Origin: Opisthorchis felineus
Lineage: Eukaryota > Platyhelminthes > Trematoda > Opisthorchiida > Opisthorchiidae
NCBI GenBank assembly: GCA_004794785.1
Contig: SJOL01005866.1
Coordinates: 66,565-130,564, forward strand
Direction: 5' to 3'
DNA: 64,000 bases
Shown here: in pieces, positions 1-12,400 of the stretch
Layout: each line of letters starts with the position of its first letter
Position numbering within the stretch: the stretch's first letter is position 1
Translations under genes and position numbers: made by a program
The notes under the pieces: generated by a model
The model's input: only the letters and a program-made list of their open reading frames with translations
What the model was told of the DNA's origin: nothing
Databases searched by the model: none

Positions 1-27
1 TATATATATATATATATATATATATAT
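1..27. repeat. (TA)n microsatellite at the window edge
   Basis: Thirteen TA units from base 1; the repeat probably extends outside the window. Confidence 0.95.
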
Positions 28-500
28 CAACAGTCGCTGGAGGACGTTCGGGAAAGTTGATAGATTTTACGCGCTAGGTTCCAGACTACGGGGACACAAT
101 TCCACCCTACTGACTTAGTATGTCAATTGACATCTAAAATCCATTGTCTGTACAACTGGGGCCCAGGGTACATTTTTTCGCTTTAAACACGAGTGATGAG
201 TTGAAACTACCATATCTCGAATGCGAACCGTTGCCCACTGGTGGTCTAGGCTTGACTTCAACTAACCCACATGAGTGGGCTGCAGGAAGAATGAACAGCG
301 TTATGGCGTGGCCCCACGCGTTTGGGCATATCTTGACGTGACATTTTCACGAGGCCGTTGGCCACGTGCAAGGACGGTTAACGGAAAGACGTTGACGATT
401 GAAGATGAAACGAATATGACCCTACCAATGTGTTGGTTAACGTCAACTGTGCAAGGTCAGCGCACAACGGTTAGCGCTCGGAATATAGCATTTTACCCCA

Positions 501-704
501 TCATTTGGCTCAGTAGTTAGAGCGTGAATTTACTGACCAAAAGGTCCGTGGTTCGAACCCGACCTCTGCATCTCGACTTCTCCTGTCTAGGCTTGGGCAA
601 CCTGGCAGTATCCCAGCCCTCGTGCTTCCTTCGGGTGGCATGGAAGCTAGGCACCAAAAGGGTGTAACAGCTGAACGATTCTTTTTTATTTATCTTTTTT
701 AATG
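501..704 (+). repeat. tRNA-derived SINE, copy 1
   Basis: The head is tRNA-like with an A box (TGGCTCAGTAGTTAGAG) and B box (GGTTCGAACCC). The body holds CTGTCTAGGCTTGGGCAACC and CTTCCTTCGGGTGGCATGG, and it ends CAGCTGAACGATT with a T/A-rich tail. Full length. Confidence 0.85.
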
Positions 705-3700
705 CTAGAAAACGTAACCCGAGCCGGAGAGACAATGCTTTCTAAATGTCAAATGGCATACTCATTAAGCAGGGTGGAAATGTGTCGCCGTAGTCTGAAA
801 ACCACCGCATAAAATCTAACGAATCTACCGATCCTCCTGCATTTATTTCGATCGAAACAGGTTAGCAAGCCTTCAAACTAAGGACTTCTATATGAACTTG
901 CAGCAGGACTGGTAGGTGACAAGGTGTTGAGCAGCTTTCCGCATCCTCTTCTCTCAAGCAAAAGGTACAAACTGGAAATGTGAAAACGTTATCGAGAACA
1001 CACTTAGAGGACCGAGTTCGCCATAAAGCACCGCGACTGACGGAATCGAGTGCCGATCCAAAGAGGCGATCATTGGTATTCTTCTATATGTCTTGCGGTG
1101 TCGAGGAAGTTGAAGAAGGGTGAATTTGTGGTCAGAATGCATGGCTTTTATTGTCTACGTTACCGGTCTATAAGTGTCTCGCCACAGCTTCCAGAGAGTA
1201 CGTTTGTGTTACTGTGCCTTATCATTAAGCGTATTGAACCAACGCTCAGCATCACTCCTCTTGTAACCTCATTATCTATACATAATTGCCACCCGTACTC
1301 GAATGACCAGTGGCTTATGATTCCGACTCTTAATGGGTATTCCACTGTCACAGAGACTTGTGACTCCATGGTCGTCCATTCCCGATGTGGCCGTGAGCTC
1401 ATCCAACGTTTTGCGACACCCACCGACGAATACGTTGTACAGGCCCGACCTGAGACCACATTATTTTGCCAAGAAGGCAGTCAAGCTAAATAACGTTTGC
1501 CAAAATAAAAACCTCGTAAGTAAACCGTGTGGCCTGCCGTCTATGTTCTCTACGTGCATCCTCTAAGTCGTTTTAGCAGACCCCAAGGTAGCTAATGGCG
1601 TTAACTACTATAAGTCATGTAGTCTCGCTACTCTCCGGGTTATTTTCTGTTGACAGGGGCCAGTAGTGAACGCACATTGCCCATGCCATTCTGATGGGAC
1701 GACGAGGCTTGCCATTCTAACGCAGCGGGCCGACCTAGGCATCAAGGTACACGACAGTCGCACGACTCACCATATGCTATCGCCAAGAACGCAATCCAAC
1801 TCAGTGAACAGCAATAGCGGCCTTCAGTGTGGAGAATACAAGGGGACCGTCTGAGTTCAAAATCAACTAGGGCATCGTCCAGTCACACAAAAGGCTGGGA
1901 CTATGCTGCTTCCGACTGATGCGTTCCATCTGCATAGAATTTTGTCACACTTGGAAACATGCAAGGTTATAACACCACCGAACACTAATAGCTGGGTGCT
2001 TGAGACGTATGATTTACGGTTCTCTGGAATGCATAGTTTGTCATTCTCGACGGCACAATTGTTCCTGTTTTAAGGGTAGGGTTTAAGTGGCTGCTGAAAG
2101 CGGCCACTGCAATGCTACCACCCATTTGCACTGACAGCAAAAAAGCAACGGCCTCCCCAGGACATTTCTGGCATCTTGTGATAGCGTAATATCCGCAAAC
2201 ACAGGTTGTTCTGCAGATAGAGCAGAGGGAGATTATGTGACAAAATGATATTCTCGCTAGTATCCACAGTAAACTCATCTTTCGGTTGGTATATTTTGTC
2301 CTTGGCTGTGTGAATCTTTATCCCTAACACTGACACCATTTTGAGCAAGTATCGAAAAGGCGAGATATTGAGAGTGAGATTTATGATCTATGAGTTCAAG
2401 CAGGAGCTTGGAAGCTGCACTCTAACTGGTATTTGTATAACAGGAGCGATATAAATACCATGCGTTGTATTTTTTCTTCTTACACGGGCCCTCTCCCTAT
2501 TCACTTTCGAAACTGGGGAAAGATCACCCACGAGTGTTTGCCCTTCATTCCATCCATCCCAAGTTCAGCGGGGGGACTAAGCGCAAAGTGGAGGAAATTT
2601 GATACACAGACTGATATCCAAAAAGTACAAACTGACGTCCAGGAGACAATAGATTCGCTAACCAGTAGTAATCCATGGGTCACGGCTCCCGTGCTTATCA
2701 TAACACAGGTATATTCCCTCAACAGACAGAAGGATGAAATGCTTATTTGGTATTTCTGAAAGGTAATAAGTGGTAGCGCTTCGAATAACATCACACACCA
2801 TGAATTGTTTTTAAAATTCTCAACCGATTTTCTAAACACCGGATTAAGCTGTCTAAAATGACATGGTTTAAGAAAACCATTTGTGCTGCTAGAATTAACA
2901 CTGTAAGAGATAATAGCATTATTAATTGAGATTTCGTAGCGCAAGATCTTTCAAAGAGGGATCCATAATTATTCATAAGCTCGGTGGGAAGAACAAATAT
3001 AATAAATTTCATGAACATTGCGTAGGGACGATGCAGTATTAGGTTTTTTGTAGAGTGAATGATTTACCATGGAAGGGTTCGCAAGTCAAACGCCCAATTC
3101 GTAAGAAGTCCTGTCGGTAAATAACAGTACCTAAAAAATTCCACTGCTGGCATTCTACGTACCTGGATGACTTCATTTAAGTGACTTCCGATTCCTTATC
3201 CTTCCGCATTAACCTTATCACTACTTCCTGTTTAATAACTCAAACCATGTTAGGACTACTGTGAAAACTGTGCACATATTTCTAAACGGTCTACATTTCA
3301 CTTTATACTACTACATAAAAGTCCTGGTTCATTAAAAATGCCTCCAATTTTCCCTTTCCCTACTGGCATTCGGATTTCCTAATGCCACTTACATGTTGGA
3401 TACCGTAAATCACCTAGCAGACAGTTCGTTTTTCGCCCATGCTGTGGAAATATTAAATTACAGAGGGAAGTAAATGTGGTTTCCAAACAGCTACTGATAT
3501 GTTGCAGAATAGGAAAAAAACTGGTGACAGCACCAAATACCACCACTGATATTGGACATATGGACATAGTCTATATGGTAATGTTGCCAGCAGTCACCGC
3601 ATGCTATCACGTAACTGAATCAGTCGATGGTGTTCCGCAGTCGCCAGTGTTCTGTGGACATTCAGACCTTATCCCAGTCAACTGACAATGAATTCAATAA

Positions 3701-4952
3701 TATGGAGGCAGATGGAAGCTGGCATTGATTACAATTCCGCAAATCCAAGGTAGTCATCTCTGTTGCGCCTTCACGTACCATTTCCGTTGACATTTTCCGT
3801 CACCGATTTGAGCGCCCCGAGAAGTGACGCGTCTGGAAAAAAAACACATGTCAGCATACTCTCTCTTGCGTAGCAATACTGACCCATGTATATGACAGGC
3901 TGGAGAAGTCCTGAATACCCGAAAGCAGAGGAAGAGTTGGGACTGGAAAGACGATGCTTTCCAAAGTGAGCTAACTTATGTGCTGACGAGTCCATCATGC
4001 TGTAACGTGAAAGTTGTCTAGAATGATATGCTGTTTACACATTGCAAATGCCTTACCAAGAGCTGCTTGAAAATGCTGATAGACATTGAATACATGCCGA
4101 TAAGGCGAGGAATGACGAGTATGGACAAATACAAGTCCGAAAACCTTGATTACCACGACAACACAAAGCGTTCTCTCTTGCTGTGAAAATTTCTTTATTC
4201 ACCAGGAGATTGAGAACGACAGATAACCCAAGATGCGTTTGTAGAAGTCTAATCGCTTCGGTAACCACTGTTCGGGTAAGCTTATTTAGCTCCAAGTAGT
4301 AAGAGATAACAGACAATGCATCAAATGTTGCTTTTTACTAAAGTTGCCCGTATTTGAGCAAGTGTTCAAAGGTGTCCGAGTTCGGATGACTACATTTCAC
4401 ACGAAAATACGACCAGTGAACTTATGAAGATTCATTAATTGAAGATTCACCCCCATTGTTTGGGTTTGAGGGCTGATAGATAACGGATCACAAAATCAAG
4501 CGTGGAAATAAGCAGTTGTTACGCCTTCGTTCAATTAGTCTTAATCATCAGTGAAGGGAGTTTCTAGTGATTTGCACTGGGTCTCACCCCGTGGGATACA
4601 TGGATAAACTAGACAGCAATACAGTTAGACCGGTCATTGGGCAATTCGCTCACTGCTAATGAAATATAAACGATATATTCATTATATGAAGTAATTCCAC
4701 CGAATTGAATGTACTGAGTGTCAGTTCATCTAAACTTCTGCTCATCCATGGAGCAGGAAATTGATGAGTCTTAGCTTCTTGAGTTTTCGCATTAAGAGAA
4801 AAGGGGATGAAACAATACAGTGAAGTGCGTCGCAAACACACCTAGCCGAGTCAGTATATACATTTCCAGAGTTCTATAAACCGAAAGGAAATCTCGCCAA
4901 ATGTCTCACTGAGAAGACAGTGAAGGCCTTGGTCGGAACAGAAACCAGTGAC

Positions 4953-5015
4953 TGGCTCGAGATAGCTCAGTGGTTAAGGCGCCAGCTCACGAACCAGGCG
5001 GATTTCGATCCCCCA
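4953..5015 (+). repeat. tRNA-like segment, probably from a second SINE family
   Basis: GATAGCTCAGTGGTTAAGGC fits an A box and GGATTTCGATCCCC a B box, with spacing near that of a tRNA. The downstream body differs from the common SINE. I could not close a full cloverleaf, so I do not call it a functional tRNA. Confidence 0.45.
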
Positions 5016-7942
5016 ACACCACCTCTTACGTGTACTTGTTCGCACGCTCCAGCCGAGCATCGTATGTTGGCCTTACAACGGCCTTTTTGTTTGACACAAT
5101 ACGCGTCATCCTCCTTCGCTGACCCACGGAAACTGGGGGACCTAAACTGCCATCTCTGTGCACCTAACTGAAACTCCTCACATAGATCGAGACTCACCTC
5201 ATCCACACGGTGCCTGCCAATCGACCACACTATACGAGAATATATCCGTTGTTTACATCTAGAGAAATCGCAGTCCGCCAACGCGGATTGTTCTCTGCAT
5301 CTAGAGGAAACTCGTGCGAACAATCCTAAAATTGAGTTGGCACAGTCATCCCCTCGTCCCAAAATGCTCCTGACAGCGACCGATTGCTTCCGGTGATCGA
5401 CAGCGTCCAAAACATTTTTTAGGTTAGGAATTACGATTGTTGTCCGTTGGACGGAATGTTGCCGCCGCTGGCGTACTTGTCTTAAGGTACAGTCAGTGCA
5501 TTCTCAGTCAGAATGAGACCAGGTCAATTCTCACATCTTTCAAGCAGCAATTGAGGGAACTGTAGAATCCCCGAAAGAACCCTGACGCTAGGTCCAACAG
5601 ACTGACACCAGTTTTTTTACCAGTGTTCTCGCGTTCTCATCTTCGAAGCTAGGCATTCGAACGATACTGTTTTCATTCCAAACAGACTGTTGTCAGACAA
5701 ACTACTGCCTTGGTTGTACAGCCTCAAACACCAAAACCAGGATAAACCGTCAGGTCTTATTTAAACTTCGGCGATTCAACCTGTCACCCCCGACAGGTAC
5801 TCCTGTCCTCCCGATCAAGTCATTGTCGGTTCATAAAACCGCGCCGCGCCGAACAGTTGCAAGGCTTGAACACAGCTTATGGCGGATGGTTCAACAGGTT
5901 TTGGATGAGTTCACTGATGACCTTCCCCAAACCATCTAATCTTAACATGCAGATCGTTGTTGTGCGGCAAACTTCACGAGACGGCTAACAAAGACGACCA
6001 TAGTTTTTCGCTCTCAACCATATCTAACTAAAAAAAGGAAAAATCGAGCTATTCGTGGAAATGGCAGCTGCTAGCCACCAGAACATTTGACATCCATTAG
6101 AGAGGACCGTACCGCACTGAAGTGCAAGTTAAAGCCCCCAACTTTCATAGCATAACCTGGAATATATAACTACATCAGAGATCACGGCAGTCAGCACCAG
6201 GCCCTGTGGGTGGGCTGGACTCCACACCATACAGCCCAGCCTGGGCCCAGGTGATCTTACCTGATGACATCGCAGAGAATCAGTGCGGCTCAAATCTAAT
6301 CAAGATTTGGCACCCGAAATATCGCCTCTTGCTTATTTTAACTGGCAATCTTCCATCCCGGCAAATTTGCCTATTTGCACATGTCTACGGAAAACACGTC
6401 TGACTGCTGGAGTTCTGCTTACATAACCCTACTCTTGAACAGCCTTCTTAAATTCTGCTAAACAACACCCAGTTGAGCCTGATGAAGTGATGACGTTGTA
6501 AAGATTAGAGACAACAGTGTACTCCGAAGGAGACCTCTCGTGAGCCACACCGGAAGTTTGTGAAGGTCGCTGTGAATTGAAAGCTGTTGAATACTAACGC
6601 ATACCTCGCTAACCGACAGGCTATACAGGCAGCACCAGCTGTTCACGCTGAGATTCTAGTCAGACTGAACCTGGAAAATTTGACATTCGGCACTGGATGC
6701 TTCTTCGTTTTGTCCTTTTCAACTGAACTAATACGGTCATACGACGTGGGAGCGGAGTACAACAGTAATTTTGTTGTTCATGTGATAATGATAGTCAGGA
6801 TGGATTTTGAATGCAATGATGGGTTAAAAGATATTCTTCGAGCAAACCATAACTTCCGATATTATCCAAGTAACGTATTTACAAACGACTGAAACGGAAA
6901 TGAGGCGGAATGTGCGCCAGTGCTACGTCAACAGCGGAAAATACATCAAACCTGACCGGGTCGATATGTACATTCTTCTACGGTAAAAAAAATGGAAAAT
7001 GCAAACAGCGGAACGAAGTTCAAGGCGTTGAGTGAGAATAAAGGACAGAGATCACCAGGTGGACAAGTCTGATCGGTCGGTCATCGGAGGACTGGAAACG
7101 AGTTAGAGACACCCTCTAAGATGCCCGTTTCATCGCTGAACACTCGCTCCGACAGGTTTTGGAAAGTAAGCTGAAGTAAGTGACTGTTGATGTATTGTGT
7201 CATCCTGACCAGATGTTACCGCTGAACCTTGCCGAGCCGTTTGGTAGAATTTACTTGACATTCCTGTGATGGCCGCGTCCATACACGGTTGACGCGTTCT
7301 GGTCAGCAGTGTTGACGGCACGTAGACAGGCAACGGAATTTTGTGCTGGCTTAAAGTTACAGGCACTGAAATGAAACGAGAACACGTAAGTTATGGTAAA
7401 TGAACCTAAAATCCAAGCCGAAATCGTAGTCGTAACCACTGAGAACAAGTGGAAAACAGCTTCCCTCAAATAGCCTGGGTCAATGAAATTCAACAGTAAA
7501 TTGTGGACAGCATCTCCATGAAGAAGATGGTTTGCTATACTGGGGGGCATGCTGTAAAAGGAGTCGACGAGAACTAGCCTCGGGGTTTGGCGTTTTGGTG
7601 CAAGGGGAACTCTAGCATGTGTAAACGTAAGTCGACCTGAAAAGCGGTATTGATGATAATTGAGAAATAGACGTATTGTCAACCAGTGAGGAAGTAAACC
7701 GCTGTCATTCCGGTCGTTGAAACCTTGAATTCGACAACCTCCATCCAGTTTTCAAGAACCTGACACAGCAAACTATGGTGGTTTCTCATACTAGAAGCTT
7801 CAAATCAGTGGGTCATCGTTCCCTCGGTACTCTACACGTGCTAACAACGCATGCCCCATTCCACATGTCAACAGTAGCACTGAAACAGTTGGGAAAAACA
7901 ACTAGAAATATTGGTAGCTCAGGTACGTTGACTGGTTGATCA

Positions 7943-8142
7943 AATGGCTGTTGATCTGTTCACTGAGCTAGGCAATTCGTTCGCAAACGTTTCGTCGAAC
8001 ATCGTGGAGACATCATCAGTGCGCACATCATCAGCATCATCATTATTATTATTATCATCATCCTCATCCGCGCACTGATCATGTCTCCATGATTGGTGAC
8101 GAGACGTCCACCGAGCTCGGAGAACAGATCAACAGCCACCTG
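7943..8142. repeat. foldback (inverted-repeat) element with hammerhead-like motifs
   Basis: The left arm (7943-8024) and right arm (8069-8142) are reverse complements with a few changes and an indel of about 11 bases. ATC/ATT microsatellite separates them. On the minus strand of the left arm, CTGATGATGTCTCC is followed by GACGAAACG, resembling the two conserved boxes of a hammerhead ribozyme. A 5' flank beginning TTGGTAGCTCAGG (7911) is shared with the copy at 15179. Confidence 0.6.
8022..8068. repeat. ATC/ATT microsatellite in the foldback spacer
   Basis: Imperfect CATCATCAGCATCATCATTA-type triplets between the two arms of the foldback element. Confidence 0.8.
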
Positions 8143-9202
8143 ATTTACAACAAAAACAAAAACAGCTCTTACGAAATGTCATAAGCCGTTATACACCAAA
8201 AATGACTCCCCCAAAGGAGTACACACCGGCGTTCCCTGTCAAGCGTAGTGTAGCGTGTGATCTCTCCGGAAAGGCCGAATAACCCTTTCCCCATAGTAAT
8301 CTACACTGAACGGAGGATTTCGGTGGAAAGAGCTGATGCGATGAATGGGTTTAGTAGATGGATGCCAGTCTAAACTCACTCTGAAAAGTAATCCATGTTC
8401 GGAGCCAGTTTATGTTACGGCATTTAGAGAGAAACACGCTGGTCACGCAAAAAATACGCGTTTTTCAGCTCAGTACAAACTTATTCAGCTGTTGCTGACT
8501 GATTCCATTCTAATGGGATAAAACGAAACCGCTTTGAGTTATAGGCGAGAGATGAACAACAAATGAAGGCTACTGGCTGTAACATTCTCCAATATGGCAA
8601 ACATCTGAAGACGCAGAACTAGTGGTCCTTGGGTATCCGATTTCAGGATGGATCAAGGTAGCCCGTTATCAATGGTTGCCGGTCACGAAGCAACAAAACT
8701 TCAACCTTGCCAGCTGACGTGAGTGGCTTGCCAAATGTCTCAGACTATAAGTGCACAGTAAAAATACTGAACAGAGATGCGTGACCTAACGCTCCGCCAC
8801 GAAGGGACTGGACCTTAACGTAGTGCAACGGTTTATGTTTCGTTATGACCCGCTGAGTTATCTTGGGATGTTTCACTAACATCCACAAAGCCCCACATAA
8901 CAGATTGGTCAACAAAAACAGGTCTAACGAACAGTCTTATGGTTTTATATCCTAGTGGCGGTGGTTGTGTGCTACTGTGGTAGTATACCGGCACCCACCT
9001 GCTGTCTTTCGGTCAGGCTTCCGCTGTTCGGGGGACCGTGTTGCCCTCCCCGACAGGTCTTGGGGTCATAGTGGTATCCTGGCCCACGTACAACGATGAA
9101 CTGCACAAGTGGAAATAAATTCTAACTACTCTGTTGGTCACAAGCGCTATGGTCCGGGTCGTCATAAGGCTGTACACAGCCGCATGGTTAAAGGAAAACA
9201 TG

Positions 9203-9427
9203 CTACTGTTGACGCCGGCACTCATACACTTCCATGCATTCCTCATCCCCTGATCCATCCCTTGACATTAACCTCTCTACAGATTCAGGTACTAGACTTG
9301 ACAGGTCCATTCGTCCTGCATCACCTTCAACTTCTGCCAGTCCGGTTGCACCAACAGTTCCACACAATTCGAAGTCAATTTTCAGACCAAAAATCCGATC
9401 GCTTTGATAATCTTCAATAGTTACAAC
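9203..9427 (-). CDS. SASS6: SAS-6 exon 16 (acidic C-terminus, stop TAG)
   Basis: Seventy-four codons plus TAG after acceptor TTTGCTTCAG, reading [15 protein letters not shown] and ending CRRQQ. The peptide is acidic ([17 protein letters not shown]). Phase fits exon 15, and would also fit a direct exon 13 to 16 splice. Confidence 0.65.
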   Translation of the reverse strand, partial: VVTIEDYQSDRIFGLKIDFELCGTVGATGLAEVEGDAGRMDLSSLVPESVERLMSRDGSGDEECMEVYECRRQQ

Positions 9428-12400
9428 CTGAAGCAAATAAAACAAGGTGTTACTGCTTTCTCACTGGATTTCCCCCAAATCTACGTGTAACATCTGTCAG
9501 GAAAAGGTAGGTGCTGTGGTTGTATTTGTCGCATCATCATTCTTTTCCGCTTCTTGCTAGGCATTTTCGATACCCAGAGCCCATCGGCACAAACTCGAGT
9601 GGGCTAGAGAGGAACAACAAACTTGTCACTGGGATCGATTAGGTGTCACGTCCTGAAGGGTTTCTAAACACGTTTAGTAAAAATCACGTGGGCTTACCAT
9701 AGGCGTTTTGCGTCTACAATTGCGCGGCCCCTGGAACCGTCCGCCGTAAGCTTTGGGGGTTTTACCCATCTGGGATGCCGCGTTAGCTTTGACGAAAGCG
9801 TGTCTGATGAATCCCGTTTATGAATATCAAAGGCACGGATCAGGTCAACCAAAGAGCGCCTCTTTTGCACATTAGTTGGCGTCGAGGTTGTTTTTACCAG
9901 GCTGCAATACCAACTGCACTGTATGGTCACATGTAGAAAAATCGTCTGTCGGGACTACTACTGCCCTATATGCCCCATTCTAGCCCCCTCCAGAATGGAG
10001 CAAACTGTGAAATGCACAATGTGTGTTGTCGTTATTGCTGTCCGCTTTTCAAGACCTTACCGATGTGCTTGGATACAAACGTTTAAAAATATGGCATTAG
10101 AAAAATCCCAGTCAGTTCTTTTCCAAACCACGTCACAGTGTGGTTGCAAGTTTAGACACCTTCAAATGACTGTGAGAAGCTGGAACCCTAGGACTTTCTT
10201 CAAATACACTTTTCTGCTGTATGGCAGTCGTACTGCATCAGTGCCCACAGCTAAGCTACTGACACTCCGACGAATTGCCGACAGTAGAATGCTTACCCAG
10301 TGAACTTGACGTAACAGGTCCAGATCGAACAGAAGCGGTTGGATCTGTGGGACCAACAGAATGAGGAATATAATCCATATGGAGCGGGGTGGATTTTGTG
10401 ATCGGCGCAGGTAGAAGCATCTGCTGTGTACCTGACTTCCGCGCCTGGGAATGAATAAAAAAGGATAAAACACAAATGACGGGGAACAATGTAACGGATA
10501 TTGAGTTCTGTCAGAATCGTAAAGGTCGGTGTCGAATAACGAATCAGTTACTTGGTGGTTACGTTGCCAAAGACAAATTTATGGTGCGGTTTATCGCAAA
10601 TGAACGACAAGTGCACACAACTACTCCAACAAGTCTAGAAGCTGATTAAAAATGCTGGCCAGGAATGCGGTGAAGTGAAGCGTGGAATTCATTATTTTCT
10701 GAGCGAGGGTGACCGACCGTCCAAAGAAGACGTCCGCCCAAATTGTTCGTGTACACTGACCTAGTGAACTGAGTAGGTCCGATATTTGACCGAGTAACCG
10801 AAAGATAACTTCGTCATTAGAAAACCAAATGGGCGGGAAAAAAATAAAATAAAACCGTTCAGCTGCAGCACCATTTCTGTGCCCAGCTGCCATGCCACCA
10901 GAAGGAAGCACCAGGGCTGGGATACTGCCAGGTTCCCCAAGCCTAGACAGGGGAAGTCGAGAGGCAGAGGTCGGGTTCGAACCACGGAACTCCTGGTCAA
11001 TAAATTCGCGCTCAAACCACTGAGCCATCTCGTCCCCAATGGGCAAGAACAAGGGAGACGAAGAAAAGAGAGTGGTTCCACTTGAATGGATCAATGAATC
11101 GCATTTTTACCTCCTCAAGAAAATGAAAACAGAACGAGTGCTATGAATATTTTTCACCCGCCCGATGGATGTGAAAATCCGCAACGTTTTTTGGTTGAGG
11201 TTCAAAAAGTGGCTACAGTTATCGCTTAGTACCCATGCAAGATCTGATCATGTGAAAAGACGTGAGGTTCCACTTCCAACAATCCAGACCAGCGTTGATA
11301 AAAAACAATAGACGGGATGGAGGACGAATCAGTTATTCACCAACTCACCAAGATATTCGGTTCTGAATCCGCCGGTGGATTCAGGCTGTATGTGCCCGTG
11401 CCGTTGACCGTTCGCAGACTGTAAGTAGGGTTAGTGTTAGGTTTACTCGCACAATTTGTCGCTCCATCCGTACCAGTGCTGGTGGCAGCCGCAGAAGAAT
11501 GATTAGAACCAGGGAAAATATTCTGCAAAGTTGTGGATGGAGGTGTTGACCTAGCGATAATCGTGTTGCAAGGAACTACCGAAGAACCTGAAGGATACCA
11601 TGGCGGAGCGATTTGCAGGTTGGTAGCATTCGAATTCAAGTCCTTAGGTGGAGACAGAAGTCGTGCAGTTCCAACAGCATTTAACGGTGTCGGGAAACCT
11701 ACGGAGCGTAGACGGTGTTGAACATTGCCTATTTGGTTCTCAGAAATCTGCCGGTTCAGCCAACCGATAACTGGAAAGAACATGCAAAAAAGGAGTAAGA
11801 ACGGAAAGCGTACCACCCATCAGCATTTTCATCATCATCATTGACAGCAACACCAGATGAGGACACGTGTGCCCCACTATCGTACAACCATGTCAATCTA
11901 TCTGAATAAAGCGTTATTATGGAAAAAAAGAAACAAATGGGGCAGGTGTACCAAGGGCTAACCTACCACAAACATCCGACATGCCTACACCCCCAGCACT
12001 TAGTCAGACAGTCAGCATGAACGTCACTGACACCGGTTTGCGGCCATATAGTTCGGTGTCTCCAGCCAAGCACAGGGAGGGTCACGTGGACCCCATCCTA
12101 GAGGGCTAACAGCACCAACAGTGCCCAAACTTTTCGTAGCACCCTTCATTCGCTTTTGCCCTGTCAAATTCTGCCCACCTCTAGGTTTCCGCCACTCTAA
12201 AATTAGGCACCGAAAACAGCGCTCGTCTCGGCAGGCGGTAACTCGACATGCGTAACACATTGCCCAGCCTCATTAGCTTACAGTGCTGGATGCATTCTTC
12301 AAGGAAAGTACCCTCTGCTTCACCAAAAACCTGTCTCCTGATCACTGCGTTGCGAATACCAAGGTTTCAGTCTACTCCAGCTCTAGTTCTGAGACACAGA

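Larger units (their letters stand above)
705..9202. other. downstream of SAS-6; no gene recognised
   Basis: Both strands hold only scattered short open stretches. The longest (1050-1493 plus, 2501-2944 minus, 4967-5410 minus, 7251-7682 minus) show no recognisable domain and no consistent splice signals. The tRNA-like segment (4953) and foldback element (7943) are the only features. The stretch 1160-1459, minus, has somewhat protein-like composition and may be an old transposon. Confidence 0.6.

Noticed and set aside
1050..1493. A 147-codon plus-strand frame
   Set aside because: It is overlapped by an equally long minus-strand frame, with no known domain, no splice context and no codon-level signal I can defend.
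7251..7682. A 143-codon minus-strand frame
   Set aside because: No recognisable domain, splice signals or homologous repeat; treated as a chance frame.
11337..11348. SAS-6 ending at the TGA after exon 13
   Set aside because: It is possible as an isoform, but a strong GTGAGT donor precedes it and exons 14-16 continue in phase, so it is not the preferred end.
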